Source of the DNA: Meandrina meandrites
Lineage: Eukaryota; Cnidaria; Anthozoa; Scleractinia; Meandrinidae
Assembly: GCA_963693305.1 (NCBI GenBank)
Contig: OY855916.1
Coordinates: forward strand, 11,228,001-11,292,000
Reading direction: 5' to 3'
DNA: 64,000 nucleotides
The translations under genes were made by a program, and so were the position numbers. The notes under the pieces are model-generated. The model searched no databases. It was given only the letters and a program-made list of their open reading frames with translations, and had not been told where the DNA came from. Positions 11,703-23,963 of the stretch are shown here, piece by piece. The first letter of the stretch is position 1; each line of letters begins with the position of its first letter.

Positions 11703-13582
11703 GGATGAAGCTACTGAAGGACAACATACGAAGTTCTTTCTATTGTTGTTGAATTTTTTGGTTGGATATTATAATCGAAACATGAGAAGTTTTTAATGCT
11801 TGACATTCCTGCATTAACTGGAATGACTTTGTAAGGTTATTTAATAGTAAGTAAACAAAAATGTATTATCTCATTCCTAAAATTGTTACTTGTACTATCA
11901 GGTATTCCGTTAATTTAAGTGGCCATTACAATCGTTTTGTTGACATATATGATTTAACTACATCTAGTTGTTTATAGCATACGTGCCTCATTACAGGATG
12001 ATTTGTATCGACTGTTATGGGGCAACCGTGCACGATGAGTGAAAATTTCAGCCAACTGAAAAAGTAGATAGCTTGTACGTGCAGACATGCAACCTCTGAT
12101 ATCTAAGAAAGGATGTGAATGCCGTTTTGAAGACGTCAATTGTGGAAAGACTTGAGAAGGACGCGTTAAAGGATTACTCAAGTAAACGTAATTTGTTCCG
12201 AGTCTATTAACCCTTTTAAAGATTATAATTAATCCCAGAAGTCATTTTATACTTTTTTCTGTCACCGTTTTCAAATGATGAAGACAAATGAAAATCAACT
12301 AGACTAAAATCTTAAATTCTAGATAATGTATGGGAAACCATATGAAGAATCTCGTTGTTGATCTTTCAACTAAAATTGCCCATAATGTTGCGATTCACGA
12401 AAATGGTCAACATTTAATGTTTCATGTTAAGAGCAGTGTATTGTAGTTACTGGTGTGTATGCAGGTGTCGAGAATCAAGACAATCATCAAAGTACTACCC
12501 TGTAAGAGAAAGAGAGATGTTGTCTTGATGATGGTACGAAGTTCTCATTACTAATGATAACAGAATTGTGCTGTAATCAATGGGAAGAATTGATATCTTG
12601 AGCAAGAAGTGAACCGGAGAAAGACCTAGTCAGTAGTTTGGACTGATTGACGTTTCCCGAGTAACTAATTGAAAATCGTGCAACGTTACCAATGAACCCT
12701 AGTTTGCTTTATATATTTAACTACATTGTTGACTTTTTCATTTTTTTTTTTTTACCTTTTCTTTTTGTTCATAAAAAATTGCAACATTTTTAATCAGTTT
12801 CAAATCACGAAATGCTTTCTTTCAACTTCACTGAGTGTTTGAATATGTAAATATTACAAATTTAGATCATGATAACGTTCAGGAAACCAGGGGTGGTTAA
12901 TTGATTAATTTGACTCAAACCGTTGTTAAGTAACATAACAAATGTTTTATTTTTGTGGTAGTTAAATCATCTTTGTAAACTTTGTTCAAAAGTAAGGGAA
13001 ACTCCAGCCACGTCAGGATAACATTTGTCGGCATAGATAAGCAGCAGATCTTGCGATAAGAAACCAATCCGATAGACATACATTTTATACAATTTGACTA
13101 TTTCAAAACAGGTCAACACCTTGGCCGACCCGCTCATGCAGTCACTCAGTGGTGCTTGTGCAATGTAAAAATTACCTGTTAAGTCAAGGCAGATATAGCG
13201 GTCGTGACGTCCTGAAAGAAACGAACAATCTGCATTTTTTGTGCATCATTTAAAACCAAAACGGATTACAACTTCTTGACCCTTTTATTGTTAATTAATT
13301 CGGCTCTTTTTAGAGCTTTAACTAATCAAGGATTTCGCCATGCAAACATCCGGATCTAAACATTAGTGAGTCGCATCAAATATTATGAATTTTTTAAGAT
13401 ATCTTTCTGGTAGAAGGTCAAGTTTTTCACCAGGAACTACATCAAAACTTGCAAGACTAGAATGTAAGACATATTCCGGCGGCCATTTCCGCACGGGTCA
13501 AGTGCTGAGGCATCCTGCGCCTTCTTAATATTCATTAAGTAAGAACGTATACTTCTTATTTTTAAGTACTGTACGTTAGTGT
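11703..13582. other. Intergenic, no gene supported
   Basis: AT-rich spacer. The open frame at 11972-12181 (-) shows no recognisable feature. No repeat with a clear partner in this window is seen. Confidence 0.45.
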
Positions 13583-14628
13583 TCAAAGCTCGGTTGAACA
13601 CAAATCAGTTTCGATCATGCCTTCTTCGAGCCTAAACCCTTTCAAGGCCATATAACTTAAGCGTGTCCCAGACGATCCATTTGTACACTCGTCGCCGTTC
13701 GAAGCAGTCACAAATATTTGCGGCGAACGTTTTGCAATGTTATTTCTGTGCGTTTCGTTCATATCAGGTGCCGTGAAAGTTTGCATTTGCAACGTTCTTG
13801 GATTGGAATTATCCACATCGGACTGCTGGCTCTTCTCAACTGTGCCACTAAATGAATTGCTCCTACGAATGGGCCTCCTTTGATATTCAATCGCAACAGA
13901 TTTACAGCCATCGCTCCCACTCGTTTCTTTGTGAGCTTGCTTTGCTCCTCTCCAATTCAGCAAACCACTAAAAGACTTGCTTCGTTTCGGTCGCCTTGGT
14001 TGTCTCGGTTTTGTTGTTTTGTCGACGTGCTCTGCAACTTGACTTTTGGTTGCAACACGATATGTCATTGAAGATATCTCCGGATCCTTTCCCTCGCCCT
14101 TTCCGTTCTTCTCAGTCCTGATCCCATCGACACGATTTTCCTTTACACTTTCTTTGATGCTATTTTCAGAGCCATTCCTACGTAGTGTTTCCTGTTTAAG
14201 ATTAAGGTCCTGGTTTGGACGTGAATATTTCGCTAGATCGGAGCGACTCTTACGAGAAAGAACTGGTCGAAGGGCAGCTTTGATCGAACTTCGACGCTCT
14301 TTGAATTCCACGTCTTCGTCCAATTCATTCCTCGAATGCCGCCTTTGTTTAGCTGGTTGCGCGTTTTCACACGATCCTGAAGCTCCATCGTTTTCAAAAC
14401 TATCATCTGAGAACGTTTTCTCCGCCTGACCGTCCATAGCTTCTTTGGCTGCTAATTCATCCGTGGAGCAGAACACATCGCTCTCGCTGCCAGACGGAGA
14501 TCTGTTACGCATCCGAAGTCCAAGTTTGGATATTTCTTGCCCAAGTCGACGCACTGCAGATGTCATAACTGAGCGGTCCTCTTGTTTCATTCTCCAGAAT
14601 CCATCCAAATAGACAGCCAGATGCAATG
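13583..14628 (-). CDS. Unrecognised Ser/Arg-rich protein with C-terminal PDZ ligand (paralogue 2)
   Basis: Minus-strand frame from a good acceptor (TTGCCTTAATTTAG, exon from 14628, phase 1) to the stop at 13583. The first in-frame ATG is at 14590 (335 codons). The protein is polar, rich in Ser, Arg, Lys and Asn, without membrane or catalytic domains. Two basic-SFSG motifs occur (KRSKSFSG and RRSNSFSG, ~50 residues apart). Residues ~48-58 read ESDVFCSTDEL, an internal echo of the C-terminus ETDLCSTEL. The ending is a class I PDZ ligand. Shared tail and SFS motifs tie it to the convergent gene at 7365-8207; the rest has diverged beyond visual alignment. Likely a scaffold or adaptor regulated by phosphorylation (inference). 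It may have an upstream exon beyond 14629. Confidence 0.6.
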
Positions 14629-16344
14629 CTAAATTAAGGCAACTAAACCAGTGACCTTGAATAACAGCCTTAAGTATATCGGTTCCTGTTTATATTGTAC
14701 ACTATTGTGTCCTCAACTGTTGATAGATCACTTAACCAACACACTGCAAGTTATACGAACATTAATTCGAACACCGCTCCACCGTCGGCCCTTCTTTCCA
14801 TTTCCGTTTGTTGGTGTTTAACTCGTTGGTTTTGCGAAGATATTTATCTGCCAAAGAATTGCCTACCTATTTTTGGCGCAAAGCCTTTGAGTGTTTTTCA
14901 ATTGAAGACCAGACAAATGAAACAATGACCGCGGATAACAGATTTTCCTTGTGTGCATGGATATTCAATCAGCAGACCACGAGCTGTGTATTGTATTTCG
15001 TGACGCATGATCATTCAACATACGCCTGGTATCAGTTTACAATACTTAGAGTTCAAGTGTCTTGAGTCGTCTGTCGCGTGACCTCCAGCCAGACGGTACA
15101 ATCAGAACACTGCTGGGCGATAAAAATAGCCACTAACTCTAATAAAAATTGAATAAACGACTATTTTACGGATAAGATATCGGCAAATATTAAAACCGCA
15201 AACTATAAGTCACGCACGTTAAGGATTTAACGAACTGTGACGCCACTTTTGATGTGTCAAAAACGTAATCGTTTTAGAACTTTCTTGAAGCATATTGATC
15301 GTAATTTCGAAATACCGTATTTATGTCGTGAGTGCGTTAGGTGTGAGAATGGCATTTTCGCGTTAGCTGCTTATGATCTGTCATGCGCAACGACGCTGTT
15401 CTGCCTCTGACTCGACTGCCGACCATATTATTAATATTCAAATGTTATACGCATCACCATCCATCTAATATATTTTTTGTCACAGTCTAGAGCTTCAAAA
15501 AAGGTAAAAGAAGGTCAGGTCGTAAAACAAAGTCACATTCACTGATGCTAACAGACGAATCGCAGCGGGAGTTTGATTGGAAACAAGATCAGGTGTTGAA
15601 CGTATTTATTCAAGCTGTTTACCTCGTCCTCCGGGTGCGTTACCTTTCAAGGGAAAAGCGCTCTGGAGACGAGGTTGATAGCTGTTGAAGCTGCTGGTTT
15701 GCACGTAGGTTTTCACAGCAGCATAGTACTTGCAATCCGCTAAAGGTACTCCATTCATTTTTAAGCGTGGACCTACAAACCTCTTCCCCTTTTCAGAAAG
15801 CCACCTTCCACCCCAACACCCCCCTCCCCCCCCCCCCCCCCTCCTTCCCCACTAATCTTTATCTACAGCAGCCTTCGTGCAACTTCCGGGTCTCGTGATA
15901 TTTATTCGTTGACTTGTCGTCAGATGATTTACGTTTGGTGCATGTTGTTAGGTAGCTAGACACAGAGAAATGCCAGTTAAATGGAACCACTTTAGATATA
16001 ATTATCAAATTAAAGAAGAATTTCGTGTGGGTTCCTTGCTTAACCGCAAATAGAAGACTCGAGAAAAGTGTTAATCTTCCTGTTTATCCAAATGTTTTTG
16101 AAAGGTTTTCGTTTTGTTTAGCGGTACGGTACGAAACCAGTCACAGGAAGTTTCTGAACTGTCAACTAAGCAGTCCACAGCGCCGGCACAATGTAGGAAT
16201 TAAATGCAATCTCGTTCCCTTGGACGCGGGCTCTAGGAACGAGATTCAATTGAATGCCATATTTTATCATTTTGGAGCTGGAGCCAGCCTGTGTCCTTAT
16301 TGAAATTTATTCAACTGACAAAGGACACTTTTAATAGGCCAATA
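14629..16344. other. Intergenic / possible upstream exon region of paralogue 2
   Basis: No coding region is convincing; frames at 14695-15065 and 16025-16303 lack motifs. A C-rich homopolymer lies at ~15814-15842. A small hairpin (ATCTCGTTCCC ... GGAACGAGAT) lies at ~16209-16246. Confidence 0.4.
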
Positions 16345-16371
16345 CAGGAGCCCATTGGTGATGGGCTCCTG
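16345..16371. repeat. Perfect 11-bp stem hairpin
   Basis: CAGGAGCCCAT, a 5-base loop, then ATGGGCTCCTG. It adjoins a degenerate hammerhead-like segment on the minus strand (16379-16408: CTGAAAA, a GAC...GTC stem, GAAA). The two together look like the end of a Penelope/SINE-type remnant. Confidence 0.6.
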
Positions 16372-16949
16372 GCCAATATTTCGACTTGTACAACTACGTC
16401 TTTTTCAGTTCTAGTGCTATAATAAAAGATAATACGGTTTTAAAATTCAAAATTGCAGCGTAAATACATAAAACATTAGGTCATTATCAGCTACAGTTCC
16501 TACTCACTTGAACATGTTGAACTAACTCACAAAATCATGATTTTCAGTCGCATTCCGCTCGAATTACAGCCATCCAAAAACAGCCCGCCGAAAAGGAAGA
16601 GAGCCTCATTTTATATAGAGAGGCACAACTTTATCTCCTGATCGTTTAAACCAACGGAACGGACACTTACACAGTTTTTTTAAATTATTAGTTCGTTTAT
16701 GTATTATAGTGGAGTTCCCCCGCGCGCGTTTTTGATAGGGTTGGTAAACCCATCAAGCCGAGAAAATTTGCATGTCACGTGCGTCCATCCGTACGTACGC
16801 ATGGGTTTGGCCTGGGGATGAGTTTGCCTTTGTCATCGATTTGTAGTTTTTGTTCTGCAAAAAGTCCGGTAATAACATTTTCGATTCGTTGAGAGTTAAT
16901 TTACTTGTCATAGAAATTTGTAAGAACACTTAATTACCGCATGCAGAAC

Positions 16950-17345
16950 TTTTTAATCCTGTTAAAAAATGATCGAGACATTTCATTTCAACTTAAACGA
17001 AGCGATTGTATGAAAAGGCGGCAAAATCGTTGCACGTTGTTCACTTTCTAGGCTGAATGAAAAGCGAGAAGAAAGATAAGATAAGATAGATCTTCGTAAA
17101 TATTTCTCGCTTTATTTACCCTTTAAAAGAATGATTTAGTAGAACCTCTTAACGGATATATCGGACTACAAGTCAAAAACAGCGAGAGTTGAAGCACTGA
17201 CTGTCTACGGTTCCTGCGGCTAATTATGAGCTGACAATGAGCTGAACTTAAAGTTGAGCTCAGAGCCGGTCAAGTTCACTAAGGGATGGATGAAAGAGAT
17301 TGATCTTCGCTGATAATTCATATGTATATGTCGGTGAAGTTGGAG
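16950..17345 (+). repeat. Dispersed repeat, ~400 bp, inverted copy at 61650-62110
   Basis: Phrases such as CGAAGCGATTGTATGAAAAG, GATATATCGGACTACAAGT, CAGCGAGAGTTGAAG and ATATGTCGGTG recur in reverse order and complement at 61650-62110. A weaker relative (AAACGAATTGATAGTATGAGG) lies at ~23158. Non-coding; a SINE-like or MITE-like family whose ends I cannot define. Confidence 0.7.
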
Positions 17346-17558
17346 TAAGCTTACAACGAAACTGGCGTTAATCCTAGCTCTGAAATATTAATTACTTTCA
17401 CAGGTGGATTACAGCTTTCTGCAGATTACAAACACTTTTTGTTAAACGCTAATTACAGTTATAACTCTACGGCCAGTAAAAAAACAACGGGTATCAGTCA
17501 CGGTTAATGAACTGGAAAATTAACCTGCTACTTCAAAAACCAAAACAATAACAACAGC

Positions 17559-17592
17559 CTGAAGAAGATCAGTGAAACTGATCGAAACGTCG
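17559..17592 (+). ncRNA. Hammerhead-like core (Penelope-type signature)
   Basis: CTGAAGA, one unpaired A, a perfect 7-bp stem (GATCAGT/ACTGATC, loop GAA), then GAAACGTC. It keeps the CUGANGA and GAAA boxes with one extra base before stem II. Probably the 3' relic of a Penelope-like element; no reverse transcriptase is found nearby. Confidence 0.4.
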
Positions 17593-17754
17593 ATTTTAAA
17601 TATTCTTAACCTCGGAAAAGATCCCGGAAAACAGTGATAATTTTAATAATTTCTTCGTTGCATTTTCTATATTTTTATCAGCGAAAGCCAACGAATAGAA
17701 TTAACCAAATAATCCATTTTTCTCTCCTCACACTGTTTTTAAAAAACTTAATGT

Positions 17755-19900
17755 TTATTAAATAAAGAGAAAAATAGAATGACAACGAAAATTTTCTATT
17801 TCATGTTATAAGTAAAAATATGCTTTAATGAATGCTTTAATGAATAAAGGTGATGTAAATTTGACGACCAATTCTTTTGGAAATGCAGCTGGTTCATTAT
17901 TAATGAAAAAAGAGAGGTACTTAGGAGGTCCAACTTACTAGTGCGATTTTACCAACAATGAATGTAATAATGATGGAAATTAGTTTATCCACTGGTTAGG
18001 TGTTTATTCCAAAAGCTGGCTTCCATATCCTGAAACCAAAAAAAAAAAAGAAAAAAAAAGAAAACAGAATCAAGAAGTGTCAAATGGTTGACATTTTTTC
18101 TCGGTAGCAGTGACATTTTACTGGTACCAGTTTTTAAGAGCTAATAAAGAATAAAAGAGAACAATGTAAACCAATGAACTGTTAAAGCTAGGACGTTCCT
18201 AGCTCACTTAGGTTAGAATTGTAAATGAGCTCTCGGTTTTAAACTCCCTGAAAGAAATCTCAACTCCACATCAACGTAAAATTTGGATCGAGGACACTTC
18301 TAAGGTTAGTATGAAAGAACATAGTAGATAGTAAAGTTCTTTTGATTCCTTGTTTCCGTTTCAGTAGTTTTGTTATGCTTTGTTGTTTTTGTCTCTATAT
18401 CTTTCTGTCCTGATGGTGTAGATATCATACTTGCAAAAATCCTCCACTGATCCGTTGTTACTAGCTCTGATCACCACAAAAAGTCAGTGCCTCTTTAACT
18501 TTAAAAAAAAATTATTGTTCATTAAAACAAGAGAAAAATAGAATGACAACGACAATTTTCTATTTCATGTTATATTTTAAAAATATGCTTTAATGAAAAA
18601 TGGGGAAATTGGGAGTGCATTGATGACAAGGCTATCTGACAATTGCACATGAAGCAAGAAACCGTCCCCCTAAAAGATACTGACGCCTTCCAACTCCATC
18701 CCTTTAAGTACTCTTTTTTTTTTTGTTAGAAATGATATTCCTATCATCTTAAGCTCAAAAGTACATTTGAAAGACTGCAATGAATAATGAAACTCGCGTC
18801 TAAATTGAAAAGGAAAAATCACAACACCTCAATCTCAATCTACCCATGCACTTGTTTCATTCCTAAAAATCTTACATTCTTAGCAGCTCGCCTTGAAAAT
18901 TTGTCGTGCTCGTTGAAACAAGAAAGTTTTAAAGCTAATTAACTCGCGTATATTTTTTTTAAAACAGTGTCTTCTTCAATAACACAATCATCAAATAACT
19001 TAAGCAATTGTTCAATCAGTGATTAAATTATACTACAAAGAAAAATAATACACTCGTCTTGGGAAGACTGACTTCCTTTTATAATTTTAGTTTTGAGTTC
19101 TATTTTTCGCTTAAGGTGATGTAAATTTGACGACCAATTCTTTTGGAAATGCAGCTGGTTCATTATTAATGAAAAAAGATAGGTACTTAGGAGATCCAAC
19201 TTAAGGAAAGTGGAATTTTTTTTTGTACTAGTGCGATTTTGTCAACAATGAATGTAATAATGATGGAATGTAGCTTATCCACTGGTTAGGTGTTTATTCC
19301 AAAAACTGGCTTCCATATCCTGAAACCAAAAAAAAAAGAAAAGAAAACAGAAACAAGAAGTGTCAAATGGTTGACATTTTTTTCGGTAGCAGTGACATTT
19401 TACTGGTACCAGTTTTTAAGAGCTAATAAGGAATAAAACAGAACAACGTGAACCAATGAACTGTTAAAGCTGGCACCTCCTAGCTCACTTAGATTAGCAT
19501 TGTAAATTAACCATCGGTTTTAAACTCTCTGAAAGAAATCTAAACTTCACATCCGAACGCAAAATTTGGATCGAGGACACTTCTAATAGTCGATGATCAT
19601 TACTGATGTTGGTATATAAGAACAATTTAGATAGTTCAGTGCTTTTGATTCTTTGTTTCTGTTTTAGTATTTTTGTTTTGTTTTGTTATTTTTGTCTTTA
19701 TCTTTCTGTGCTGCTGGTGTAGATATTATACTTGCAAAAATTCTCCACTGATCCATTGTAACTACCGTTGATCACCACAAAAAGTCAATGCCTCTTTAAC
19801 TTTTTTGAAAAACCTTATTGTTTCAAATTAAAACAAGAGAGGAATAGAGTGACAACGACAATTTTCATATTATATGCAAAAAATGCTTTAATAAAAAATA
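17755..19900 (+). repeat. Tandem segmental duplication, ~0.75 kb units
   Basis: Block order is a-b-g-a-spacer-b-g-a. Block a (AGAATGACAACGA ... ATGCTTTAATGAA) lies at 17755, 18515 and 19815. Block b (GGTGATGTAAATTTGACGAC) begins at 17849 and 19117. Block g (CTTGCAAAAATCCTCCACTGA) lies near 18430 and, as a variant, near 19730. The offset between b copies is about 1.27 kb including a 0.5 kb spacer. A diverged copy of the b end lies at ~25540-25790, and part of the spacer (CTCGCCTTGAAAAT) recurs at ~22308. No coding frame is conserved between copies, so I see it as duplicated non-coding DNA. Confidence 0.8.
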
Positions 19901-20355
19901 GGAAAACTTAAGAGTACATTAACGACGAGGCTATGTGACAATCACTTGTGAAGCAAGCATTAACCTTTCCTTTCTAATAAGACATACCGTGGTAGTACTT
20001 TTGGTCACGCATTCAACAGCTTGCGTGATTTTGTGTCTTTGTCACGAGTGCAAAATCATTTGTCCAAACTCATCTCTACATATATTGCAAAGCTCGTAGA
20101 ATGGCTATTGTTCTTGTGACATTTAGTTACAGTTCAAGAAGACGTATAGATCTGTAATAACGCTTATTATTATTCAGAGAAGCCCAGCAAGAAGCTTTTT
20201 CATTGGTTGCTTTGAACGTGCGGCAATACTCATTAACTTGAATGGCGGCAAATTGAAAAACGGCTTTAGTGCGCTATTGCTACTCCCTTTGTTTCAGTTG
20301 CCACAACCCGCTTTTGTTTCTCCTTTCGTTTGAATAACTTGGCCTCGTTTGTTTC

Positions 20356-20438
20356 CATTCTCGTCCCCATAGCCCTTTTCGCTTCTCATTGCCGGCAGGG
20401 CCTTGGCACGAGAAACGAAGGGCTCTGGGGACACAGGA
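20356..20438. mobile_element. Short MITE, CATTCTCGTCCCCA family, degenerate
   Basis: The left end CATTCTCGTCCCCATAGCCC and right end GGGCTCTGGGGACACAGGAT are imperfect inverted repeats of the same family as 55039-55123. No intact target duplication, so an older copy. Confidence 0.6.
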
Positions 20439-21855
20439 TTTCCAGTCCAAGATTCTAGGACTTCCGGTCTTCATGTATGCAGCCGTGATGTTTCTTAAGA
20501 CTCTGTGGGACAGTCATGGCGGTTTTTACTTCCGCTCAAGATTTCTTTGTTTTAAGAGCGCTTGACTCTAATTTTCGAGAAATCGCCGTCAAAAGCGAAA
20601 ATTCGAATTTTTTCATATTCAGTCAAAAGAAACCCTTTGGTGAACTATTTACGAAAATTACAATAAAACTTTCCAAAGAGTTTTCGTTTTTGAGAAATTC
20701 GGCAAAATGTGAAATGCCGTGTTCGCGTCACAGTCGCCACTAAATTTTGCCGAAAATTGGTGCGTATTCCAATCACTCGGAAGGAAAGACCGTTTAACGT
20801 ATCGAAATTATCTTTGGCAGGCATTTGGGGTATCCAAAATACAACACGGAAATGTAAAAACATTGCAAGAACAGGCATTTTAATTGGCCGTTTGGAAAGC
20901 CTGAAGATTCCTATTTTGAGCACTTTGACAAACACTAGAAAATGAGGAAACTTTGAAGTCAAAAATCGTGCCCTGGTACATCGAAATTCGAAGTAAAAAG
21001 TATATCAGCTTAAAGTAGCGTTATCGTAGTGTAACATATAAAAAATCCACCTTGGGCAATTTAAAAGCCACCCGATGAGAGAAGTAAACGCATATCGAAT
21101 TTTCATGCACTTCCAACAAAATTGTAACAGTCACGCAATCACATAGTTAACGTATTTCAAATAGATACATTGAATGTGCTTGATTTTTGTTAAAGTTGGG
21201 CACAGTTTGAGTTCCAATATAAAACCTGACATTCTAATGAGTTTTGTATTGCTCTGTATCCATATGAAAATGAATTTTAGAGGAATTGACAATTGATCCC
21301 AACCGCAAAAAGTTTCGTGTCATGTTTACCGCTCGCGCTAGTGTAAACAACATGAAAGGAATGGAATAATTCTAAGCGAAATGTCTTCCCCATATTCGAA
21401 GCTTATTATTTTTTAGCCTGGTGCTGCTGTTTCATTAACTTACTAATTATTTAACACAGGCAAAAATTAGCTTCAGTTCTATATCAATTCTGAAAGGTTT
21501 TGCGAACACCTCTGTGTCAACAACAGGTATTTTGTAAATATGAGCGTGTAACCCTCCGATATGGTCGACAAATTAAGAGTAATTAAGAACATTAAAGAGT
21601 GAAGTAACAATATTCAACTTTATTACCTTTTTTAAGCTTTCGGATACACACCACTGACAAAAAACTGTAGGAACAGAAAGGAAGAAACGCTGAGCGCACT
21701 GCTTACTGATTTAAATTCAATTACCGTACATTGCATGATAAAATTAAAACTGTCACTGTTGTTTTCCTGTTTAACTATCAACTAAATTCCACTCGTGGTA
21801 AGCTAAAGACACTGCATTACGCATTACACTAGCTTGCACTACCTACCACAAAATA

Positions 21856-21917
21856 ACAAACAAAGATTTCAACCTGTTTGAACAAACATCTGCAAACAGG
21901 TTGAAATCTTTGTTTGT
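21856..21917. repeat. Perfect 24-bp inverted repeat, 14-base loop
   Basis: Left arm 21856-21879 and right arm 21894-21917 are exact complements; the arm core is AGATTTCAACCTGTTT. The arms are intact, so it is recent or maintained. Confidence 0.9.
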
Positions 21918-22104
21918 AACAAGATCAACGGAGTCGAAAAGCCAACATATAAAGTCGGGTTGTCGAAGAGCTCTGAAAAGAGCTCCCGATCGCTGACGTT
22001 TTCCATGAATATATACATTGCGCGATATGACCGGCTGTTCGGATAAGTCACCTGCTATACTCTACTTCCTTTTAAAATTCGCGGCAATTTTGAATAATTT
22101 TACA

Positions 22105-22148
22105 TCTGACTGGTTTTTATGAATGGTCTGACTGGTTTTTATGAATGG
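22105..22148 (+). repeat. 22-bp tandem duplication
   Basis: Two adjacent perfect copies of a 22-bp unit whose core is CTGACTGGTTTTTATGAATG. Confidence 0.9.
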
Positions 22149-22987
22149 TCTATTATTTAGTCTTGGCAACGATTGTTATTCAATCGAAGGCTTAAAACGA
22201 TAGCTCGCTCGCTCAAGACCTCATGCATTATAAATCTAGCCGATCTACTATTGAATGACGTTTTTTAATTCACTTCAACTAAAACAACCTGTATTGCTAA
22301 CAAACTCGCCTTGAAAATGAGTCATGGTTAAATAAGAAACGTTTAAAGATACTTGACTTAACTCGCGTATTTTTGAAACACAGTGACAGCTTTCAGTCTA
22401 TGATTTTAGTCTCTTCCTTTTTTAGCTCGTTATTGTGATTTTAATTTGAAGACGAATTCTGTGGGACAAGACGGGTCCAATTAAAAAAGAACACCTATGG
22501 TAAGTAACATATTTGCCGGCTCTTTTGCCCCCTTAATTAAGGTGGCTCTTTATAGTTTAAACATGCCCATTTTCAACATTCAATCACAGCTACACCAGTA
22601 ATGTTAAGGAAAAAAACGTTAAGTGCAGGTTTGCAAGGCCTTAGCCAATAAACAAATTAAGGTGGCTTCGACATCAAAATTTGTTACCATGGCAACGTTA
22701 AAAACGCCCAAACAGACCCTATTTTCAACCTTTTGATGCTTATAACTTCAAAACGGGTCGGTGAAAGTTTTTGAATTTTATAGATTTATGTCTTACAAAC
22801 ATAATAAACATGTGCGCCAAATTTGAAAAACCTCTGTACCTAGGTTTCAGAGATATATCATTTTTACAAAAATTTAAAGTAGCTCTGAAACCTATGTAGA
22901 GATTAAATCTCTACGAAGTTGTTAAAACGTTTTTCTTGCCTATTTAACAAAAATACATCAAAAACAAAAAATTCTCACCGTGTAGTT

Positions 22988-23116
22988 TATTTAACAATTA
23001 TTCCATGAGCCCGCGTTGGATACGAGGTGGTAAATAGCCAACGAGGCGCGAAGCACCGAGTTGGCTATAAACACTCGTATCCAACAAGGGCGAATGGAAT
23101 AATTGTTTTATTAAAT
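22988..23116. mobile_element. Hairpin MITE (family A), ~130 bp
   Basis: Outer arms TTTAACAATTATTCCA / TGGAATAATTGTTTTATTAAA and inner arms GTTGGATACGAG / CTCGTATCCAAC and TAGCCAACGAGGCG / GAGTTGGCTA fold into one long stem. The same layout and words (TAGCCAACGAGGCG) occur at 47056-47172. Confidence 0.75.
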
Positions 23117-23963
23117 TCTTCTTTAGTATAAATCAACTGGACATTTCATTTTGATGTAAACGAATTGATAGTATGAGGAGGCGGGAAAATTCACTTTTTG
23201 AGTTGAATGAAACACGCGAGGAAAGCGAGCGAGAGAGTTTTCTTCTGAAGATTTTCCTCGGAAAATCTCCTCGCAAATCGTCTTTTCATTCTGGAAAATT
23301 GTGACAACACTTAAGGTTTACGGGAAGATCCAAAGCAATAGCTTTTCTGGAAATTATACGCCTTGTGCAAGACGAGCTAAGCAAGTGTTTACATATTGTA
23401 CTTGTTTACGGCTCCACGGCTGTCATCAAGACTACTACATTATGCTGAAACGAAATTGCACTCAGATTGAAGTATAAAAGGACAAGATCAAGATTGAAAG
23501 GTAACAAACTTAACTGAAGTGCTGAGCCACGTTTACGCCTAACACTGAATGAAATTGTGTCAGTTTTCTGGTCTTCCCGTAAATTATTTTCTGCTTTTCT
23601 TCTTCGTTTAGTCGCTCTTGTTGTACATTTACAAGTATTTTTAATTAAACATTTCGCATGAATCCTTTCAGTTTTACGTAGTTTAGTCAACTATGGCATT
23701 TTGTGGTATTTGTGTGGTTTTAGGGAAGGCACTGTCGATTATTTCTTGTATAAGCTTATAAACCTCGCCAAATTTGCCATTTTTCTGATGGAACTTTCGC
23801 TTCCCGCAGGAAAATGTTTAAACTGAGCGGCACTTGCCGCACTCGTTTCCCATATAAGGTAAAACGCAGGTATAATGGCTGATAACCGAGATCTAGTGAA
23901 CCAATCAGAAAGCTAGAATTGCATTATCCGAGGTTGAGAATTTAATAAAAGTTATTAGCCTCA
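23117..23963. other. Intergenic, no gene supported
   Basis: The minus-strand frame at 23406-23690 has no recognisable domain. A distant relative of the 16950-17345 repeat starts near 23150. Confidence 0.4.

Larger units (their letters stand above)
19960..22985. other. Intergenic, repeat fragments, no gene supported
   Basis: Open frames at 20280-20962 overlap a MITE and its flanks and show no conserved domain. The rest is AT-rich with the inverted and direct repeats listed separately. Confidence 0.45.

Noticed and set aside
13880..14429. Plus-strand open frames within paralogue 2
   Set aside because: Antisense shadows of the minus-strand gene.
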